This document shows, in pieces, positions 26,401 to 36,900 of a stretch of 64,000 nt of DNA. Each line of letters starts with the position of its first letter. Positions within the stretch are counted from its first letter, which is position 1. The translations under genes and the position numbers were made by a program. This DNA comes from a virus: positions 1-64,000 of the IMG/VR virus record IMGVR_UViG_3300048583_000222; one strand, written 5' to 3'. The notes under the pieces are model-generated. The model did not search any database. It was given only the letters and a program-made list of their open reading frames with translations, and was not told the DNA's origin.

Positions 26401-28680
26401 CTTCTTACCGTACTTGGTTGCGAGAAACTTGACATAGTCCTGCAGAGAAGTATTGGGATTCTCTTTAAGATACTCCTGGTATCCTGCACTGTTAAGCAGA
26501 TCTTCTGCCTTCTTCTGCATGGTCTTCTTGGAAGATTCAATCTGAGAGTCCATCATTTTCTGCAGTGCCTTGATCGTAGCCTCAGGTCCGATGTGCCCTA
26601 CCATCTTGTACTTCTCGAGTATCTGATCTATGGTCTTTGCATCCTTATTCGTGATGGCATCATTGAACTTCTGTACGTCACTGCTGATGCGGTCTACAAT
26701 CTTCTGATGCATGTCAATCTCCTCCTGTGCCCTGTTGGCGCCCGCATGCCATACGTCCGCATCATAGGATGAATTGCCGTACACTTCATCGTACTCTTCT
26801 TCTGCTTTCGCAATCTCAGCATCTCCCTTCTGGAGTAACCGCTTCTGACGGTACACTGTTGCTGATTGCTGGAACAGGTAATCTGCCACACCGAGCGTCT
26901 GCTCCTCAGGAGTAGTGAACTTGGCGTAGATAGTATCGTGCAGCTTTTGATAGTGCTTGATGTCTTCGATAGCTTCCTTGGCGCGCTGCTTATAGGAGTT
27001 GTCGTCGATATTGCTTGCCAGTCCTTTCTTCATGGCTTCACTCTCCTTGCTTTCTTCCTGCAAGATGAGGGCCTCTTTCTGGCGCTGCAGCTCTTCCCGT
27101 ACGACAGGATCTTCTGTCTCGCGCATCTGTAGGTTCAGCTCATCCAGCTGGGCCGCGGTATCGGTCTGTGGTACGGTATTGTCCGTGCTGGCAATCTCTT
27201 CGAAGGTAGAGATCCAGTTCTCTCCCATACCTACCTGCACGGCATTGAGCGCCAGTACATCGAAGAGCTGCATGCGAATGCGCTCCATGCCCACCTCGTC
27301 TCCAGCTGCCTTGGCTTGCGCCAGTTCCGCCATCTTCTTTTCCTTCCAGTCAAAGTCAGCAGCCACAGCTTTCACCAGGCTGTCGAAATAACGTCGCGTA
27401 CCATCTGCTTGGAGTGTACGGGAACTGACCAGCTTAGTCTCGCGTTTACCATCCATGGGTACATTCTCATCTACTATCTGCCTGTGCATAGGTATGTTAT
27501 CCATGATCGCTGTCTGAGCCACACCTCCGAACGCACCAAGGATGAAGTTGAGGGCACCTTCTTGATTGGTGACATCACTTAAGGCCCTGTCAAATGAAGT
27601 CAGAGATTCCACCAAGTTCTTCTTCTGCCCTTCTCCTACACGCTTACCTTCCGCTTCCGCGTACTGGGTGTTGATCTCTTCCAGACCTTCCTGTAGTGAC
27701 TCACTGCCATAGGATGTGATGCCCGAACGGAGCTTTGAAGGAGCTACTTCCTCATAGGCCTTACGCATCCGTACAGCGAAATCATCTGCCGACTCTCCAG
27801 CCATAGGTTTGCCATTCTGCTTCATGAACTGCAATGCCTTATCCTCCGCGTTGCGGAACATGGGTGCCAGGGCAGTCATGTTCAGGGCCGTGTTCATAAT
27901 CGTATTCATCTGTACAGTAGTGGATGCCGCATCAGCTGCTATCGTCTTGGCTTGGTTAGCGGCTACATTGGGGTCCAGCCCTGACTCTACAAGTTTCCTG
28001 TATTGCGCGTTGTAGGCATCCTCGTACACCCGGTAACCACTCATAGCCCCTTCCATGTATGCCAGTGAGCTGGCCGTGGCAGCGCGCGCTGCAACACTGG
28101 CAATCTGCCCCGTGGTACGTCCTGCTGTTGCTGCAAGTTTGGCTAGCGACATGAATCCTTTACCGATAAGAGCCCCTGGCAGCGCGAACTGCGAGGCACT
28201 TTCAACAAGTCCCCCAATATGAGTGATCCACCAGGCGGAGTCTGTCAAGTCAAAAGTCTGCTCAGGGTTTTCCAGGTACACTTCTCCAAATGGGTTCTTA
28301 GCGGACTTCATCAACTCAGTCAGCTCATTGCTATAGTCTTTGTCCTTGCCCCACTCCCCCACCAATGATCCAATATATCCTGTCATCTCTCCTATACCGG
28401 TGATGATGTTGAATGGAAGATTAGCCAGTTGTATACCTGCACTTTCCCAGCCTCCCTGATCTTGAGCACGCAGCTTATTATTATCCGCATTGCTTTTCAG
28501 TTGGAATCTATAGTCGTTCTGATCTTCTCCTTGTGTGATGTCTCCACCATATTTGGGATCTACAGGAGTAGCATGCTGTTGTGCAAGAAGATTCCCGAGC
28601 CTGGACTTTCCTTTGCCGGGAGGTTCTTCCAGATTAGATGTACTATGAGTATTGTTGAGAACCTGTTTGAGATCTGGCAT
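23440..28680 (-). CDS. Large internal virion (cargo) protein with coiled coils and a peripheral-subunit-binding-like domain
   Basis: 1746 residues. The N-terminal third has amphipathic and hydrophobic stretches (LANLPFNIITGIGEMTGYIGSL; Ala-rich around 150-260), suggestive of membrane interaction during ejection. Residues about 480-930 are long charged coiled coil. At about 967-1006 a segment flanked by Ala/Pro-rich linkers reads ITPAARALAELNGLD...VPTGRNGK...VKSDVEKAL, which matches the E3-binding (peripheral subunit-binding) domain pattern of 2-oxoacid dehydrogenase E2 subunits. The C-terminal part is globular and unrecognised, ending FLKCG. It lies immediately upstream of the RNA-polymerase giant, as do the cargo proteins of crAss-like phages, so packaging in the virion and ejection with the DNA is inferred. 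Confidence 0.8.
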   Translation of the reverse strand: MPDLKQVLNNTHSTSNLEEPPGKGKSRLGNLLAQQHATPVDPKYGGDITQGEDQNDYRFQLKSNADNNKLRAQDQGGWESAGIQLANLPFNIITGIGEMTGYIGSLVGEWGKDKDYSNELTELMKSAKNPFGEVYLENPEQTFDLTDSAWWITHIGGLVESASQFALPGALIGKGFMSLAKLAATAGRTTGQIASVAARAATASSLAYMEGAMSGYRVYEDAYNAQYRKLVESGLDPNVAANQAKTIAADAASTTVQMNTIMNTALNMTALAPMFRNAEDKALQFMKQNGKPMAGESADDFAVRMRKAYEEVAPSKLRSGITSYGSESLQEGLEEINTQYAEAEGKRVGEGQKKNLVESLTSFDRALSDVTNQEGALNFILGAFGGVAQTAIMDNIPMHRQIVDENVPMDGKRETKLVSSRTLQADGTRRYFDSLVKAVAADFDWKEKKMAELAQAKAAGDEVGMERIRMQLFDVLALNAVQVGMGENWISTFEEIASTDNTVPQTDTAAQLDELNLQMRETEDPVVREELQRQKEALILQEESKESEAMKKGLASNIDDNSYKQRAKEAIEDIKHYQKLHDTIYAKFTTPEEQTLGVADYLFQQSATVYRQKRLLQKGDAEIAKAEEEYDEVYGNSSYDADVWHAGANRAQEEIDMHQKIVDRISSDVQKFNDAITNKDAKTIDQILEKYKMVGHIGPEATIKALQKMMDSQIESSKKTMQKKAEDLLNSAGYQEYLKENPNTSLQDYVKFLATKYGKKSDLVAYKASLEELRSRIQANQANLNDIMSDSNNVKKLLKKIKGPIDEQRKKMIEEDRKVALQAQVTRNAAAAHVERNKTSLDKHKQKLEVELDATQKEIVQIKDRITAVIQKINALKLTEHSMWNLNWKTKMLKHKYDLSNLKSALNDLQQKELALHDALKLNSAEILAQQETNEQAAQAAQAATSTVPPPGTAPAPKTRKPAAKTGVSITPAARALAELNGLDINTIVPTGRNGKQIVKSDVEKALAASQTVTPPPVPIPEAPVEDEIDVLIKEQAEYLKVLEENIPAEAHSAFAAFEEALKRDPNLPDIDFRNLPETQQALDDGLFFIFSDEVMDTLTALRKYIKSLPTVQDDQETPGETHTDEGTKTGKPEKTETEVTHGPVVTDPEQPETDNAPDVVVGKDKSHYEAKAVSMLKVNTTTLNPVDYTDDKGNYRIAGVGLNPNLNPAILDPTQLKPGTKVTAELDKNYQGKGKVHGHANKLQDISFSDFTDPDGKVTDHMNVPIRLVDERGTVIGYLATGDWMMEQFPGTGGPERMRNIVETIELEDGTIIDNLAIQQERLSKLRRLISEAGTVQLTIEAKGPGRVILHVDNTGEKPKYTRMPATDMLPDTTLSLAVINQTVVNTARNNPIEVNNTIDELDRWHNAPVVVLPMANGSVTVSPLYMDKLENELDLRTVERAIWLYLKSKDADVQAELKDVFARTGYDFGNAAHLRRFITQQYTYLQSFDASHTAHNPEADNNNFLFNVTDPSTGLATVMIGFANSGQQPIVANLRNKELSPEFVEALRAGLATRYRNVNYTKDEVMGINNNQKFQEVLYQTSGWKVHKHANYNAYVKSHATTYVDGRNQLAGKYVYAANPMITFFDDATVILKEDQTVTATLIPEVTTPTTSDSEEFSADDLDAANEMLGMELNSNIDLVGHTVTSIVPSADMQPLSMKILKDLYTFTPSEVRNGKTPDQVYREMIKANIPYLADGHNPFLKCG

Positions 28681-28681
28681 G

Positions 28682-30811
28682 TTATTTCTTTTGTAAGTCT
28701 TTCTGCATTTCCTCTACTATAGTACCAAGTTTACTGGACACCTCGCCTGGAGTATTGTACAGATACTTCTGCTGTGTACCATCGGCTAATCTGAACACAG
28801 CTTCGTATTGTGGTTTGACATTTCCATACTCCTCATTGGTTGATATACCCGATGGATTTACCCTGCGTAGGCTTACGGTTTCTTTTTTTCCTCCGGGGAG
28901 TGCCAAATCAAGCGCTTTATCCGGAGAAGTTTCGAGGTCTCCTAGCGATTGTGCCACAGCTTGTTTGAAGTAGTGACTTTCTCCTGTGCCCAGTAAGTAC
29001 TGGATAACATCCTGACCGGCATCCATCTTTACAAGACGTGTGGTTCCTACAGTCTCTCCATCTTTAGTACCCAGTTTACCTACTTTGAATACGACTTTGT
29101 ACTTACCATCAGCAGGGTCAATGAACCATCCTCCAAATTTGGAGTCGCCTTTAATAGCTCCGTAGTCCTTGTCAGTCAACTCAGACCCGTCCATGTTCTT
29201 CATACCCAACAGGCCTCCTTTCAAGCCTCCAATGTCGAGATCCTGTGCCAGGTTTGTTACCATGTTTTCCATGGCTGTGTTTGCAGCTTTACTACGGAAC
29301 TGCTGTATCGGAACCTCTACAGTACTATTCTGAGCATCTGCCTTTAGTAACTGAGCATAGCGTTGATACCCGTCAGTATTCTGTAGTACCCTGGCGTAGG
29401 CGTCCTTGTACCGCTTCTCACGCAGTGCCTTTGGATCCCCTGATAGTTCAATAGCCCTATCAAGTAGATTGTAAGCTTGTTGCCCTGCTTTCTTGGCGTC
29501 TTTAATCAGCTCTTCGGTAGGATGGAATCCTGCCTTTTCCATAATCCGCTTTTCACGACTTTCCAATGCTTGCTGGGTTCTACGTGCTTGGGCAATCATG
29601 TCATTGTTCTTGTCTACTACGTCAGTTACATCCATGTTCTTGCTGTCAATGTAACGCCCATTTGCATTTTTAGTAACTCCGTTCAAGCGTAAGTAGTCGT
29701 TGGCTCCTGTCTCAAGCTTAGTTACAGCAGTCTGTGTGAGGTCTTTGGCACTGGCCAAGTCTGTAGGTGTCGCATATTGCATTCCCGGCAGACTAACTTT
29801 AGCAAGTCCTGCGAACGTAATCTTATTTTCATCTTCCACCCGTGCTTTAATTCGCGCAGCTGTTTCTTCAGTAGCTCCCATGTTCTTCCATACGTACTCG
29901 TGATCGTTGCGCTGGTACTTCTGACCCATTAGATCTACAGTCTTTTCGATCTCGCTGTACTTGGACTGGGCTTTGTACAGCTGGTAGGCCTGCTGCAGGG
30001 TAACACCTTGCTGATCTGCAATCTGCTGCAGCTGCGGATACAGAGGGGACTGCTTGATGGCATTCTCGGGAGTGTACTTGGCATCGTAGCTGTTGAGCAA
30101 GGTTTCCTGATTCACCCAAGCCTGGTATTTGGGATCTGATGCCTTGGCTGCATCTATGATAGGCTTGATCTGTGTTTTGTAATCAAGTTGCTTACGCGTG
30201 TTGCCTTCCATGATGTAGAAACCATTGATGTCTTTCTGTATCGTACGTCCTGTAGTGGTTTCTTTCAGTCCGATCAGCTGCTTGTCGATCCATGCAGGTA
30301 CATCGAGGTCATCGACCATAGCCTGACCCTGGAACTGGTTCTTCAACTGACCCGTGAGCGGATCACGTTGCAGTCCCTTGTACGAACGCGTAGAATAATC
30401 CAGCATCTTGGCCGCACGATCGGGTGATACGGTACCCTTGTCGACTTTCTCTTTCAGCTCTTTCTGGTACTCTGCATACAGCTGCTGGTTCTGTGCAATG
30501 GGCTTGTACTCATTGACAAAGTCCCGGGCATCGCGCGCAGTATCACGGACCATGTTTTCATAGTCTCCTTTCTTGGCACGCTCTCCGAGCCTTCCCTTGT
30601 ACTTCTCTTTCAGCTCGAGCAGGTGCTTGGTATCCTGCCCGAGGGAGGTAGCCTGCTTAATGCCCTGATCGATCGCATCTTCGTACTGCAATGCTGTGTC
30701 ATACCGTCCCTGCATGACCTGTGAAGCTTGGGTCAGCTCAGGAACAGAAGAACCCACAAAGCGTGGGATCTCTTTACTGTTCGATAATTGGTACATTCCG
30801 TAGTCAGGCAT
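28682..30811 (-). CDS. Internal virion (cargo) protein, helical
   Basis: 709 residues, highly charged and mostly helical. The first ~150 residues form a coiled coil rich in Glu/Lys/Gln (LLELKEKYKGRLGERAKKGDY). Gln/Tyr-rich segments (IADQQGVTLQQAYQLYK) occur near residue 260. The C-terminal third is more beta-rich (FKVGKLGTKDGETVGTT). No enzymatic motif is seen. It lies between two other cargo-type genes with 1-nt gaps on each side, the arrangement of the capsid-core proteins of crAss-like phages. An ejection-conduit or capsid-core role is inferred from position and composition. Confidence 0.75.
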   Translation of the reverse strand: MPDYGMYQLSNSKEIPRFVGSSVPELTQASQVMQGRYDTALQYEDAIDQGIKQATSLGQDTKHLLELKEKYKGRLGERAKKGDYENMVRDTARDARDFVNEYKPIAQNQQLYAEYQKELKEKVDKGTVSPDRAAKMLDYSTRSYKGLQRDPLTGQLKNQFQGQAMVDDLDVPAWIDKQLIGLKETTTGRTIQKDINGFYIMEGNTRKQLDYKTQIKPIIDAAKASDPKYQAWVNQETLLNSYDAKYTPENAIKQSPLYPQLQQIADQQGVTLQQAYQLYKAQSKYSEIEKTVDLMGQKYQRNDHEYVWKNMGATEETAARIKARVEDENKITFAGLAKVSLPGMQYATPTDLASAKDLTQTAVTKLETGANDYLRLNGVTKNANGRYIDSKNMDVTDVVDKNNDMIAQARRTQQALESREKRIMEKAGFHPTEELIKDAKKAGQQAYNLLDRAIELSGDPKALREKRYKDAYARVLQNTDGYQRYAQLLKADAQNSTVEVPIQQFRSKAANTAMENMVTNLAQDLDIGGLKGGLLGMKNMDGSELTDKDYGAIKGDSKFGGWFIDPADGKYKVVFKVGKLGTKDGETVGTTRLVKMDAGQDVIQYLLGTGESHYFKQAVAQSLGDLETSPDKALDLALPGGKKETVSLRRVNPSGISTNEEYGNVKPQYEAVFRLADGTQQKYLYNTPGEVSSKLGTIVEEMQKDLQKK

Positions 30812-30812
30812 A

Positions 30813-32432
30813 TCAATATAATTTGCGGAGTTTACCTCCCATTTTGAATTTCTTCGTGTTGGCTATGTACTTGTCCAGTGTCTGATCGGCTACCGGACGC
30901 TGCATGTTCTTCAGGGTCACGTACTGATGGTTGGCAGCAGGTGGTACGAAGTAGTCCCCGCTGCGGGCTGCTTCAGATGTCTGTGCGGCACGTGGTGCGA
31001 TGTTTAGCTGTGCGTTGCCGTAAGAAGTACCCTGTGCTGATTGGATCATGGCATCTCCTGTGCGATCAGCTTCCATGGTCTGGGCATACGCATGTCCTCC
31101 CATACTGGTGTGCCTATTGGTAGCCCTGCTGTACACATTGGTAGGTGCACCAACTACACCAGGTCTGGGTTCTTCCAGAAGTCCTCCGAATGCTTTCTTC
31201 TTGACATCTTTGGGGAGTACTAGTGGACGACTAAGCTCAGCGTTCACTTGTGCATCAGTCATAAGTCCTCTGGGATTCAATGCATCATCGTACGCATTGA
31301 TTTGATTCAATCCATAAGCAAACAGATCAGGATCTTTTAAGCCTCCTACCCAGGGAGTACGTGTCAGTACTTCATTGTTCTTCACAGCTTCTGGATCATT
31401 GCGTAGCATCTTCTCGAAGTTCTGTTTGTACAATATGGAGTCGCTCGCAGTGGGTGTACGTGCCGAAGACATTCTGTATTGCGGAGTAGGAATGAGTCCA
31501 CGAGTCAATCCTGGGCGCGGATCTATAGTACCACCTTTCCCGAACACCTTGTACATACCTCCGGCACGCTTCTTCATAATGGGTGTGTTTGTTCTGGGAT
31601 CAATGCCCATGTCCGCGGTCATCCGATCCAGTACTCCGCTATTGGCGTACACCTTAGAGAGTATACCGTATTTGGTTCCTTCTAATTTCATAAGATCTCT
31701 TTGGTTGCTTGATGCTACAAACTTGTCTGCTGCATTGGCCAGGTTGGCACTTTGCATGCTCGTATTGACCATCTGCCTGTTGACCTGAGCGTCCGCATAC
31801 TGGTTCTGGTTGTTGACATTCTGCATATCAATCTGGCTGTTGGCCATGTTACCGGTATTCGTGATCTGGGCATTGGCGTTGGCCTCAGCCTGATTGATCT
31901 GGTTCTTGGCCCGGATACCTTGGGTGAGGTTGGCCGTACGTACTGCAGCGGCTTGATTCTCCGGCATGAATCGTACACCCTGATTCATTCCCGCTACAGA
32001 GCGGTCTACCTCTGCTTTGTCAGCATCGAAGTTGACCTTGCTGAACTTCACTGGGTTAAAGCTCTTGGGCGTAGCGGGTTGAGGGGCCCTGCGAAATGCG
32101 TTGGCAAAGTTGGACAGGTACGGTGCCACATCAGCGATGTCCCGCTTCCAGTCTCTTTTAGGAACATCTTCTGCGAAGGAGGTTCTATTCTTTACCCACT
32201 CATTGGTATCTACAGCAGGTTTGGTAATATTCAAACCCCCCGATTGTGTAGCTGTAGCTTCAGGCATCATACCGGCCGCGGTAGGCAAGTTGTCTGGACT
32301 TATGACTCCTGTTTGTAAGGCAGCTAAGTCATTGGCCAGAGTACGTACTCGTGGAGTAGGTTTTTTAGCTGCCGTCTTAGTGGCGGTCTTGGTAGCAGCT
32401 GTGTTCGGTTTCGGCTTAGTAGATAACCCCAT
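30813..32432 (-). CDS. Internal virion (cargo) protein, Lys/Ala-rich N-terminus
   Basis: 539 residues. It starts with a low-complexity basic tail (TKTATKTAAKKPTPR), followed by a helical region with an Asn/Gln-rich stretch near residues 175-220 (NANAQITNTGNMANSQIDMQN). The C-terminal half has Gly-rich turns (RAGGMYKVFGKGGTIDPRPG) similar to phrases in the next gene. The basic tail may contact packaged DNA. No known enzymatic motif. It belongs to the block of internal proteins between muzzle and RNA polymerase and is inferred to be a cargo protein. Confidence 0.7.
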   Translation of the reverse strand: MGLSTKPKPNTAATKTATKTAAKKPTPRVRTLANDLAALQTGVISPDNLPTAAGMMPEATATQSGGLNITKPAVDTNEWVKNRTSFAEDVPKRDWKRDIADVAPYLSNFANAFRRAPQPATPKSFNPVKFSKVNFDADKAEVDRSVAGMNQGVRFMPENQAAAVRTANLTQGIRAKNQINQAEANANAQITNTGNMANSQIDMQNVNNQNQYADAQVNRQMVNTSMQSANLANAADKFVASSNQRDLMKLEGTKYGILSKVYANSGVLDRMTADMGIDPRTNTPIMKKRAGGMYKVFGKGGTIDPRPGLTRGLIPTPQYRMSSARTPTASDSILYKQNFEKMLRNDPEAVKNNEVLTRTPWVGGLKDPDLFAYGLNQINAYDDALNPRGLMTDAQVNAELSRPLVLPKDVKKKAFGGLLEEPRPGVVGAPTNVYSRATNRHTSMGGHAYAQTMEADRTGDAMIQSAQGTSYGNAQLNIAPRAAQTSEAARSGDYFVPPAANHQYVTLKNMQRPVADQTLDKYIANTKKFKMGGKLRKLY

Positions 32433-32434
32433 GA

Positions 32435-33184
32435 TCAGATATTTAAGTATTGTTTCAGCTCTTCCTGCTGTTCGTACAGGCTTAGCTCTTTTTGTTTCAG
32501 TCGATCTATCGCATTGATACGCTCAGGCGTCCCAGCTTTCTGTTCTATCTTCCCAATTGCCCGGGCCAGTGGCTTGTGCAACTTGGCAAATCCGAGTGCT
32601 TCTGAGAATATCCTGGGTCCGCTCATTGTCTCCCCACCTTCCAACTCTGCATTGTGCTGCGGGAGTTGTACACCCCCCTCTTCGTGGGAGTTGCCGTCCA
32701 CCTCTGCCGTATCACTGCTCAAAGGTCGTAGTTCTCCGCCAAACGACTTTATACCATTTACACTATTTAACCGGTGGAGCTCTCCGCCATTCTGGTAGAA
32801 CTGGGCTCCCTTGTTGCCGCGGATCAGGCTTGGATTGTTGGCAATCTCCATGTTGGAGCGATCACGTTCATATATCTCCATCTCCCGGAAGTTGCGGGCA
32901 TCTCCGATCTCCTGCTGCTTGCGTTGTACGGCTCCGCTGATGCCTCCATATAGCGCGCCTACTCCCGCACCGATCCCAAGTCCCAGTGGACCAAACTGTG
33001 AGCCCATGGCCGCACCACTCAACGCGCCCTTGCCGGCGGCCAGTCCTACGGAAGGGGCACGGTCTGTGGGAGAGAAGCCATCGAGGATAGATGCACCGGC
33101 GCCTGCTATGGAGCCGAACAGGGCATTGTTCTTCTCCATGAACCCGCCCTCCTTGTACACTTTGTAGAATTTAGTCTTCTTCAT
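32435..33184 (-). CDS. Internal virion protein with glycine-zipper membrane segment
   Basis: 249 residues. Residues about 25-85 are a long small-residue/glycine-zipper region (LFGSIAGAGASIL; MGSQFGPLGLGIGAGVGAL) that could form a pore in a membrane. A middle motif follows (GGELRPLSSDTAEVDGNSH, EEGGVQLP, AELEGGE) that recurs, to my recollection, in internal proteins of Bacteroidota phages. The C-terminus is a charged helix. Its ATG overlaps the stop of the preceding gene by 1 nt (TAATG). A role in the DNA-ejection channel is inferred from the glycine zipper and location. Confidence 0.7.
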   Translation of the reverse strand: MKKTKFYKVYKEGGFMEKNNALFGSIAGAGASILDGFSPTDRAPSVGLAAGKGALSGAAMGSQFGPLGLGIGAGVGALYGGISGAVQRKQQEIGDARNFREMEIYERDRSNMEIANNPSLIRGNKGAQFYQNGGELHRLNSVNGIKSFGGELRPLSSDTAEVDGNSHEEGGVQLPQHNAELEGGETMSGPRIFSEALGFAKLHKPLARAIGKIEQKAGTPERINAIDRLKQKELSLYEQQEELKQYLNI

Positions 33185-33936
33185 TACATGCTTTTATCCA
33201 TGATTGCACCGTGCTGGTGCAGAATGATGTTATAGTTCTGGGTGTTGTCGTACTCCAGGCGGATGACGAAGTGGTCGTCCATCAGCAGCTGCTTCTCATA
33301 CCATGGCAGTGTGGTGCTGATCTTGGTTGTGTCCACACTGTAGTCATTGAAGATATCCTTGAGGAAAGACTCCTCATTGTTGGTGACTACGTTGCGGAAG
33401 TCGTTGAAGTTCCATACACCCTTGCTCTTGCGATGGGTCGCGTAGGACAGGTCCTTGAATACATTGTCCAGCAGTACGCGGCCGGAACACTGATAGTTGT
33501 TCCACACGGTCACGTGTGTGAAGGTCAGATGCTCTTTATCCTTGTTGTTTGCGTCCAATACTTCAGTTACCCATTGCAGGGCAGCGAGGATCTCTTCCTT
33601 GCGGTTGGTCACCACGATATCGATGAAGAAGGGCTCTGGCGTATTCTTGTAGTACATGCCATACGCCCCTGCATTGTGCTTGTACAATTCATTGTCTTTC
33701 AAGGTGTAGAGCTGGTCCCGGGCTACGATGTAGTGATCCGGGGTATACCCATGGAAGAATACCCAGTCTCCGGCAAGCAAGGAGTAAGAGGCTGTAAAGT
33801 CCTCACGTACACTGTCCTGGGCTTCCCGGAACAGGTAGCAGGTACCATTCACATTCTTGGTGTACAGACAAGACAGGTCGCCTTCTGTAGCACCTGCAAG
33901 GTAGTTGGCAGCAGCCGGGTTGTTACATCCTATCAT
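33184..33936 (-). CDS. Muzzle C-terminal-like tail protein with a GC...SC Bacteroidota repeat
   Basis: 250 residues. The first ~25 residues read IGCNNPAAANY...GATEGDLSC, the GCxxPxAxNYxxxATxxDxSC pattern common in secreted Bacteroidota proteins. Residues about 50-95 (GDWVFFHGYTPDHY, LYTLKDNELYKHN) resemble the C-terminal region of crAss-phage muzzle proteins as I remember it. The start overlaps the end of the 1159-aa muzzle gene by 4 nt (ATGA), so the two look like one ancestral muzzle split in two. It would form the distal part of the tail. Assignment rests on remembered family patterns. Confidence 0.6.
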   Translation of the reverse strand: MIGCNNPAAANYLAGATEGDLSCLYTKNVNGTCYLFREAQDSVREDFTASYSLLAGDWVFFHGYTPDHYIVARDQLYTLKDNELYKHNAGAYGMYYKNTPEPFFIDIVVTNRKEEILAALQWVTEVLDANNKDKEHLTFTHVTVWNNYQCSGRVLLDNVFKDLSYATHRKSKGVWNFNDFRNVVTNNEESFLKDIFNDYSVDTTKISTTLPWYEKQLLMDDHFVIRLEYDNTQNYNIILHQHGAIMDKSM

Positions 33937-36900
33937 GCTACAATATTAATGGTGATGTAAAAGTCTGTCGTACCTCCTGTATCTGATGTGGCCCGGCAGT
34001 TAAGCTGGTACACATCTCCGATCTCCGGGAACAGGTTTCCATTTACGATCAGTTCTCGGGTAGCGGGATTTATGGTAAAGAAAGGCAGGGCTGCAGGTAC
34101 CGTACTGAGAAGCGTGACACTGTCGACAAAGGTTCCACTTAAGGTAGTGAGGACGTAGTTGTTGTAGACAGAAGCTTCCAGGTCATACGTAAAGCCTACG
34201 ATCACCGGTATCTTGACTTCATCGCAGCTCACTCCGCTAAGCACTACATTGTTGACGCCCCTGAATTCCAGGATACGTCCGTCCATGTAGACATAGTCTC
34301 CTACCACCAGTGTAGGGATATCAGCATCCTCCAGGTTGAACCTGACTGCCTTAGAGGCCTTGGTATACTTGCAGGTGAGTAACAGTCGCTTGAACTCCGG
34401 ATCGTATCCTACGGTAATCCCATCCCCAATGAAGGTATTGGTACGGGGAGCGAAGGTCTTGATGATCTCCAGGAATGTGTTGTACAGTCCGCCACCCAGA
34501 TTCTCCGGCTTGGTTTTGTACATGAAGATCTCCTGACTATTGGCATCCAGGAAGAAGTACCCGGCTGGAGAGCGCAGGCAACTCAAGTCGTGCTGGGTAC
34601 CAGCATAGCCTAGAGGAGCACTTTGGGCGTCTTGCGGATCGAACTGGAAGATGTCGGCCGAGCCCAGGGTCACCTGGAGCACGTCGCTTTCCAGCTTGGT
34701 CTTGTCTTGGGTCACCAGCAAAGCTGACTTGCAGTGGATCAGAAGTCTATCATCCTGCCCCTCGAGGTTGACGATCGTACCGACGTTCTTCTTGATTTCA
34801 TAGTAATCCAGCGGCAGGAACGTACGCCAGCTTCGTGTCTTGTCTTGCCGGCCGAGCTGTCCTCCGCGGTGTATCCGGAAAGGGTGTATAGTGTTGACTT
34901 CGTTGTTCGTGTTGAAGATGCCGGTATCGACACTCAGCTCATTAAGGGCATTGAAGTCCTTGGAATAGCCAAACTGATTGGGATCCTGCTTGAGGCTGTA
35001 ATCGGTAATGTAGTTGTTGACGTCCTCCTTGACAATGGGCGAATTGGGATACCACTTGGAATACACATTGCCCGGGGTCTCAAACCGTGCATAGAGGTTC
35101 GACGCCGCTTCACAGGCAATGCGCCTGACCACCTTGGTGCCAGACTTGTCCCCGAACTTCTGGTTGAACTGCATCCACCATCCATAGGTATGGAAGGAGT
35201 AATCCACAATGAAGGTATCTCCACCGAAGACTGTACTGGTTGTACCTACGACTTTGTCAGAAGCAGGGATGACTTTCTGGACCGTGAATGGGGCATAGAC
35301 ATCGTCTCGTACGCGCATCATGTTGGACAGATGGGTAACCTCGTGTGGGATACAAAGCCCGGCACTTTGGTTATTCTCGTCTACGTCGTGCAGGTGCGTG
35401 GTGATGTCCGCAGTATCCATGACAGAGGCATTCAGCTTGCCGGCATAGTACGCTTCCAGATCTATGTTGTGCCAGGCAGATACCTCTGTATTGTTGGGTA
35501 CCAGCTGGGTCTCTGTTATGTTGCGTAGTCGTTTGGCAGAGGACACCACAGTGGGCGTCAGACCTTTTGCCAGATAGTCGATCAGGTATACGATCGGACC
35601 ACGTACGTCGTTATTGCCCAGGTTGTTGTCCTCGATGAATCCTTCAGTCTGCAGCTGGGTGCGCTTAAGCTTGAGGTGTGTCGACAGGTAATACCCTGTG
35701 TCAGACAGTGCCGGCTTGTTGAACAGCAGGTCAAAGCCATGGAATCTCATCGCTTTGGTATCCAGTCCAAGGGCATTGTCCGGAGGATTACCATCTGGCT
35801 TTTTGGCTGCATGGAAGTTGCCTCCTGTAGATACGTATTTTGTACCGCCTCCGGTGAGGGTGAATGCCCCACCATTGTAAGCAGCGTACTGTGCACTATG
35901 CATGAGCGCGCCTTGGGCCAGTACCGTGGCATTATTGAGGGTACGCTTGCCAAAGCCCAGCTGCCATCCGTCGATCTGATCGGCGTACTCAGCCGGTATG
36001 ATGACATTGGTCAGTTTGAGACCCAGCAGGTCAAGCTTGTTCTTTCCGTAGGTAGTGTCTATGGGATACAGGTTTTCCTTGCACCAGGCAATGGAGGGCA
36101 TGCGGTGATGCCGTACTTTCTGGTTGCGCAGGTTGACCCCACCCAACCCACCGGTACTGGAGTCAAAGCTCGGGTCGTCGGGATAGGTCTCGTTGTCGTT
36201 TTCCCAGTAGCCCATCTCTCCTTCGAGCTGTGCTGCATTGAAACTGGGGATGGTATCCTCTACCTGGAACTTCTTGGCAGTGATGCCTTGCGTATTGGCC
36301 AGGGTCGACGCGTCAGTCTCACCTGCCAGAGGAGCTCTGCCCGGGATGTGGAACCACTGGGTCCATCCTCCGCGGGTGAGTGAGTATCTTATATAAGGTG
36401 CTACGACTTCTTCGTGCATCCAGCTACGCTTCTCTCCCCGTACGTGCTCCTGAGAAGGCGCCAGGGTATCAAGCAGTTCGCTTTTCCAGTTCACCCGGAT
36501 CAGGTTGGCGTAGCGCTGCATGTTGATGGTCGGGGCACTCTCGAGATTCCCCAGATACAGGGCATCGTTGAGTTGTCCGATCGTACCTACCTTGGTATAG
36601 AAGGCCTGTGGAATGAGTACATTCTCCAGTGTGGTATTCGTGGTAACCTCTGTACCGGTGTAGTTCAATGTCATCTCTTCCGACGTAATAGAAGCTTCTG
36701 GCAGCAGTTGCGGAGTACCATAGACTCCATTGACCTTGTAGAGGATCGCTGCCTGTACAAAATCATAGGTGAGGTCCAGGTTGGTCATGGTCAGTACCAG
36801 TGACTTGTCGGTCACTGAGTCAGTCGCTCCTGCTACGATCGTCACTCCGGTATTGCCCACGAAGCTGGTGATGGTACCGTCCTTCTTGGTGTAACGTACT